The notes beneath the pieces are model-generated. The model ran no database searches. It worked only from the letters and a program-made list of their open reading frames with translations, and had not been told where the DNA came from. Positions 7,199 to 8,987 of a stretch of 8,987 bases of DNA are shown here, piece after piece. A program made the position numbers and the translations under genes. Position 1 is the stretch's first letter, and every line of letters starts with the position of its first letter. Source of the stretch: JALYQB01 sp035640155 (GTDB lineage Bacteria; Actinomycetota; Actinomycetes; Mycobacteriales; Pseudonocardiaceae); contig DASQWR010000218.1 in assembly GCA_035640155.1 (NCBI GenBank), forward strand, positions 1 to 8,987. Reading direction: 5' to 3'.

Positions 7199-7414
7199 TC
7201 AGCGGTTGGCCTCCCGCTGGGTCTCGTCCCGCTGGGTCTCGTCCCATTGGGTCTCATCCGGTTGGGCCTCGTCGCCGGGTGGGACCACCCGGACCACGCC
7301 GGAGTCCAGGTCCAGCGGACCGTCGGGCAGCCGATACCCCTCGCCGTCGGAGTCCTCGTCGCGGGCCACCCGCCCGAGCTTCCGGCCGGGGAACATCTCA
7401 CCGAACGCACCCAT
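7199..7414 (-). CDS. Small acidic protein of unknown function with a DETQ-repeat tail
   Basis: 71 residues from ATG 7414. The front part, MGAFGEMFPGRKLGRVA, is basic and amphipathic. A conserved-looking acidic segment, DGEGYRLPDGPLDLDSGVVRV, follows, and then a low-complexity tail of four pentapeptides of the DETQ type made by a 15-bp DNA repeat. GGGAGG lies only 1 nt before the ATG, too close for a standard site, so the GTG at 7423 or a leaderless start may be used instead. No signal peptide or membrane helix is seen. It lies 56 bp after the SirB1-family gene on the same strand and probably shares its transcript. I do not recognise a named family; the regular codon pattern and the tight convergent packing with the preceding gene support it as real. 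Confidence 0.65.
   Translation of the reverse strand: MGAFGEMFPGRKLGRVARDEDSDGEGYRLPDGPLDLDSGVVRVVPPGDEAQPDETQWDETQRDETQREANR
7213..7272. repeat. Four tandem copies of a 15-bp unit in the 3' end of the small acidic gene
   Basis: Units at 7213-7227, 7228-7242, 7243-7257 and 7258-7272. The first two are identical (CCCGCTGGGTCTCGT); the third and fourth diverge at several positions. Being a multiple of three, the unit adds a pentapeptide (DETQR, DETQW, DEAQP variants) per copy. Copy number could vary between strains. Confidence 0.85.
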
Positions 7415-7470
7415 GCCTCCCACGGTACGAGCCGCGGTCGCAGTTTGCCCAGCAGGGCGCTGACCTCGCG

Positions 7471-8328
7471 TCAGTTGAGGTGCGCGCGCAGCCCGCGGGC
7501 GGCGTATCCGAGGGCCTCCGCGTGCTGGGGGAACTGCTGCGCACCCGACTCGAGCACCGCCGCGCCGTCGAGGAAACGGCCCTGCTGACCGAGCGCGCTG
7601 CCGAGCTCCGCCACTTCCGCCGCACCGGCGCCGGGCAGCGCGAGGAGCATCCGCAACACCCATTCCACCTCGGCCGGACGGACGCTGCGGCGGTACACCA
7701 CCCGCAGGTTCTGCAGGATCCGCGCGAGGATGTCCACGGTGGAGGTGGTCCCGAGCAGGTGCGGGCCGAACGCCACGTCCGCACCTGCCCCCGTCGCGGA
7801 GCGGAACAGCGCCTCGCAGCCTGCGAGGTCGAGCCGTGCACCGCCGGCGAAGGCATCCACGTAGTGCTCGCCGCCTACCGGACGGAGCAGGAAGTGCCCG
7901 GGCATTCCGACCCCCTCCAGTTGCACTCCGGCACGGCGACCGACCTCGAGACACACCACCGACAGCGTGATCGGGAGGCCCAGCTTGCGGGCGAGCACCC
8001 GGTCCAGCAACGAGTTCCGGGGGTCGTAGTAGCGCCGGGTGTTGCCGGAGAAGCCTTCTTCGACGAACAGCCGGCGCAGCAGCGCGTCGAGCTGGCCAAC
8101 TCCCTGGGCCAGCCGGTCGAGCTCGCGCAGCCACCGGCCGGTGTCGAGATCCGGGTCCGCACCCGCCGCGATCGCGAGCGCACCGCGGTCCAGGTCCGGC
8201 TCGGACCCGGCCACCAGGGCGGTGAAGCGCTCGACTGCGTCCACGACTTCCAGATCGTCCGCGCCGCGGCGCCCGTTGTCGAATGGGGCCGGCCAATCCG
8301 GGTGTGCAGGGTCATCGGTCGATAGCAT
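7471..8328 (-). CDS. SirB1-family protein (transglutaminase-like core plus C-terminal repeat region)
   Basis: 285 residues from ATG 8328; a GTG at 8343 would add five residues but would overlap the divergent gene. Family landmarks, numbered from the GTG, are FSGNTRRYYDPRNSLLDRVL (98-117), GLPITLSVVCLEVGRRAG (122-139), GVGMPGHFLLRP (144-155) and YVDAFAGG (161-168). C131, H150 and D163 sit where a transglutaminase-like Cys-His-Asp triad would be expected. The C-terminal 90 residues are helical and TPR-like (ILQNLRVVYRR, WVLRMLLALP, ALGQQGRFLDGAAVLE). Length is normal for the family, whose biochemical role is poorly known; the old link with Salmonella sirB regulation is not evidence of function here. 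The start is divergent from the type VII secretion genes. The small acidic gene follows on the same strand. Confidence 0.88.
   Translation of the reverse strand: MLSTDDPAHPDWPAPFDNGRRGADDLEVVDAVERFTALVAGSEPDLDRGALAIAAGADPDLDTGRWLRELDRLAQGVGQLDALLRRLFVEEGFSGNTRRYYDPRNSLLDRVLARKLGLPITLSVVCLEVGRRAGVQLEGVGMPGHFLLRPVGGEHYVDAFAGGARLDLAGCEALFRSATGAGADVAFGPHLLGTTSTVDILARILQNLRVVYRRSVRPAEVEWVLRMLLALPGAGAAEVAELGSALGQQGRFLDGAAVLESGAQQFPQHAEALGYAARGLRAHLN
8323..8328 (+). promoter_or_regulatory. Probable -10 element (TAGCAT) of a leaderless promoter for the secretion genes
   Basis: TAGCAT fits TANNNT and ends 5 nt before GTG 8334 and 8 nt before ATG 8337. Transcription would thus start at or next to the start codon, the usual geometry of actinobacterial leaderless mRNAs. 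Its last three bases are also the ATG of the SirB1-family gene on the other strand. Confidence 0.55.
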
Positions 8329-8336
8329 CGCTGGTG

Positions 8337-8585
8337 ATGGCACGCGAGTACGACGCGCAACTCCTCGAGTCGGTGGCGGTGCGCCGCAACCGGCTGCGGG
8401 AGTCGCTGCTCTGGGGACGGGAGCGGCGGGCGCGCGCGACGATGGACAATCTCAAGCGCCTCACGGTCAGCGTCGTGCTCGCCGCGGTCGCCTGCGCGGG
8501 CTGCGTGGGGTGGTCGTTCCTGCAGGACCTGCTCGCCGAGCGCGAGCAGCGGCAGAACCCGGTCCCGGTGACGGTGACGCGATGA
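8337..8585 (+). CDS. Small membrane protein preceding eccD in a type VII secretion cluster
   Basis: 82 residues from ATG 8337, or 83 from the adjoining GTG 8334. The open frame extends up to 8283, but that part overlaps the divergent SirB1 gene and no ribosome binding site supports it. A strongly basic, helical N-terminal half (residues 15-43, many Arg) is followed by one membrane helix at about 42-63 with two cysteines (C53, C56) and a short charged tail. Positive charges before the helix predict an inside N-terminus. Its stop overlaps the eccD start (ATGA), so it is probably translationally coupled and a part or accessory of the ESX-like secretion membrane complex. No family name is recognised; the role is inferred from position only. 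Confidence 0.75.
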   Translation: MAREYDAQLLESVAVRRNRLRESLLWGRERRARATMDNLKRLTVSVVLAAVACAGCVGWSFLQDLLAEREQRQNPVPVTVTR

Positions 8586-8987
8586 GCGCCCCCCGCACGT
8601 CGGCGCCCACCGGCAGGCTCACCCGGGTGACCCTTGTCGGGCCGCGCCGCCGCGCCGACCTGGTGCTGCCCTCGGACGAGCCGCTGGGCGCGTTGCTACC
8701 CGAGATCGTCGCGATGCTCGGTATGGGGCCTCCGGGGCAACCGCGCGGCTACCAGCTCAGCATGCTCGGCGGCCGGGTGCTCGAGCCCACCGCCAACCTC
8801 CGCGGCGCGGGCGTCACCGACGGGGCGCTGCTGTGGGTCGACCCGCTCACCGAGGCGCCATCCGCCGCGATCGTGCACGACGTCTCCGACGAGGTGTCCG
8901 ACGACCTGGGCCGTCGCCGCGGACGCTGGGGCGACGAGCCGCGGCGCTGGACGGCGACCGGGACGGTGGCGGCGGCCGCGCTGCTCG
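8582..8987 (+). CDS. eccD: Type VII secretion integral membrane protein EccD, N-terminal part (cut by window end)
   Basis: 135 codons are visible and the frame is open at the edge. Residues 13-87 form the ubiquitin-like YukD domain typical of EccD: RLTRVTLVGPRRRADLVLP, then PLGALLPEIVAMLG and QLSMLGGRVLEPTANLRGAGVTDGALL (about 58-84). A charged linker (90-122) follows, and the first of the expected eleven or so membrane helices begins near residue 124 (WTATGTVAAAALL). EccD forms the channel core of the ESX/type VII secretion complex in the inner membrane, with EccB, EccC and EccE. The ATGA overlap with the small membrane protein indicates one operon running out of the window, where mycP, eccB or eccC would be expected. 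Confidence 0.9.
   Translation, partial: MSAPRTSAPTGRLTRVTLVGPRRRADLVLPSDEPLGALLPEIVAMLGMGPPGQPRGYQLSMLGGRVLEPTANLRGAGVTDGALLWVDPLTEAPSAAIVHDVSDEVSDDLGRRRGRWGDEPRRWTATGTVAAAALL

Noticed and set aside
6976..8325. 449-codon plus-strand open frame across the small acidic and SirB1 genes
   Set aside because: Antisense shadow; begins within the membrane-protein gene, is Arg/Pro/Ser-rich, and the opposite strand holds clear family motifs.

Overview
The window is very GC-rich DNA with GTG/ATG starts, ATGA/GTGA gene overlaps, a TCGAAC-N4-GTTCGA type LexA box and the start of an eccD (type VII secretion) gene. Together these point to a mycelial or mycobacteria-like actinomycete, plausibly of the Pseudonocardiaceae. 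The species cannot be named from sequence alone.

Region 1 (1-3329, minus strand) is a decayed helicase locus. A SNF2-type helicase start (Walker A at 2777-2751) runs without its remaining motifs into the C-terminal half of a different large DEAD/DEAH (DUF1998-type) helicase in another reading frame, near 2730. That second helicase has lost its own N-terminal ATPase lobe. It also leaves its expected sequence near 150-120, where an unidentified piece of coding sequence continues off the window edge. The likeliest reading is two neighbouring helicase genes collapsed by deletion.

Region 2 (3330-5165, plus strand) starts with a perfect palindromic LexA/SOS operator at 3368-3383. Behind it lie a tightly coupled pair: a DprA/Smf (SLOG-fold) protein without the usual C-terminal winged helix, and a zinc-ribbon phosphoribosyltransferase of ComF type. 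Divergent helicases plus DprA plus phosphoribosyltransferase under an SOS operator make a candidate DNA-damage or phage-response module whose helicase arm is now broken here. This is the most interesting part of the window.

Region 3 (5250-7193) holds a minus-strand diiron oxidase strongly resembling plastid terminal oxidase/alternative oxidase, with all six iron ligands identifiable. It is divergent from a single-pass membrane protein of unknown function whose cytoplasmic part resembles a shrunken protein-kinase lobe.

Region 4 (7199-8328, minus strand) has a small acidic protein ending in a 15-bp tandem repeat, and upstream of it a SirB1-family transglutaminase-like protein.

Region 5 (8323-8987, plus strand) opens a type VII secretion cluster: a probably leaderless small membrane protein overlapping the start of eccD, which is cut by the window end. 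The plus gene and the SirB1 gene diverge from practically the same bases. No tRNA, rRNA, CRISPR array or transposase was seen.
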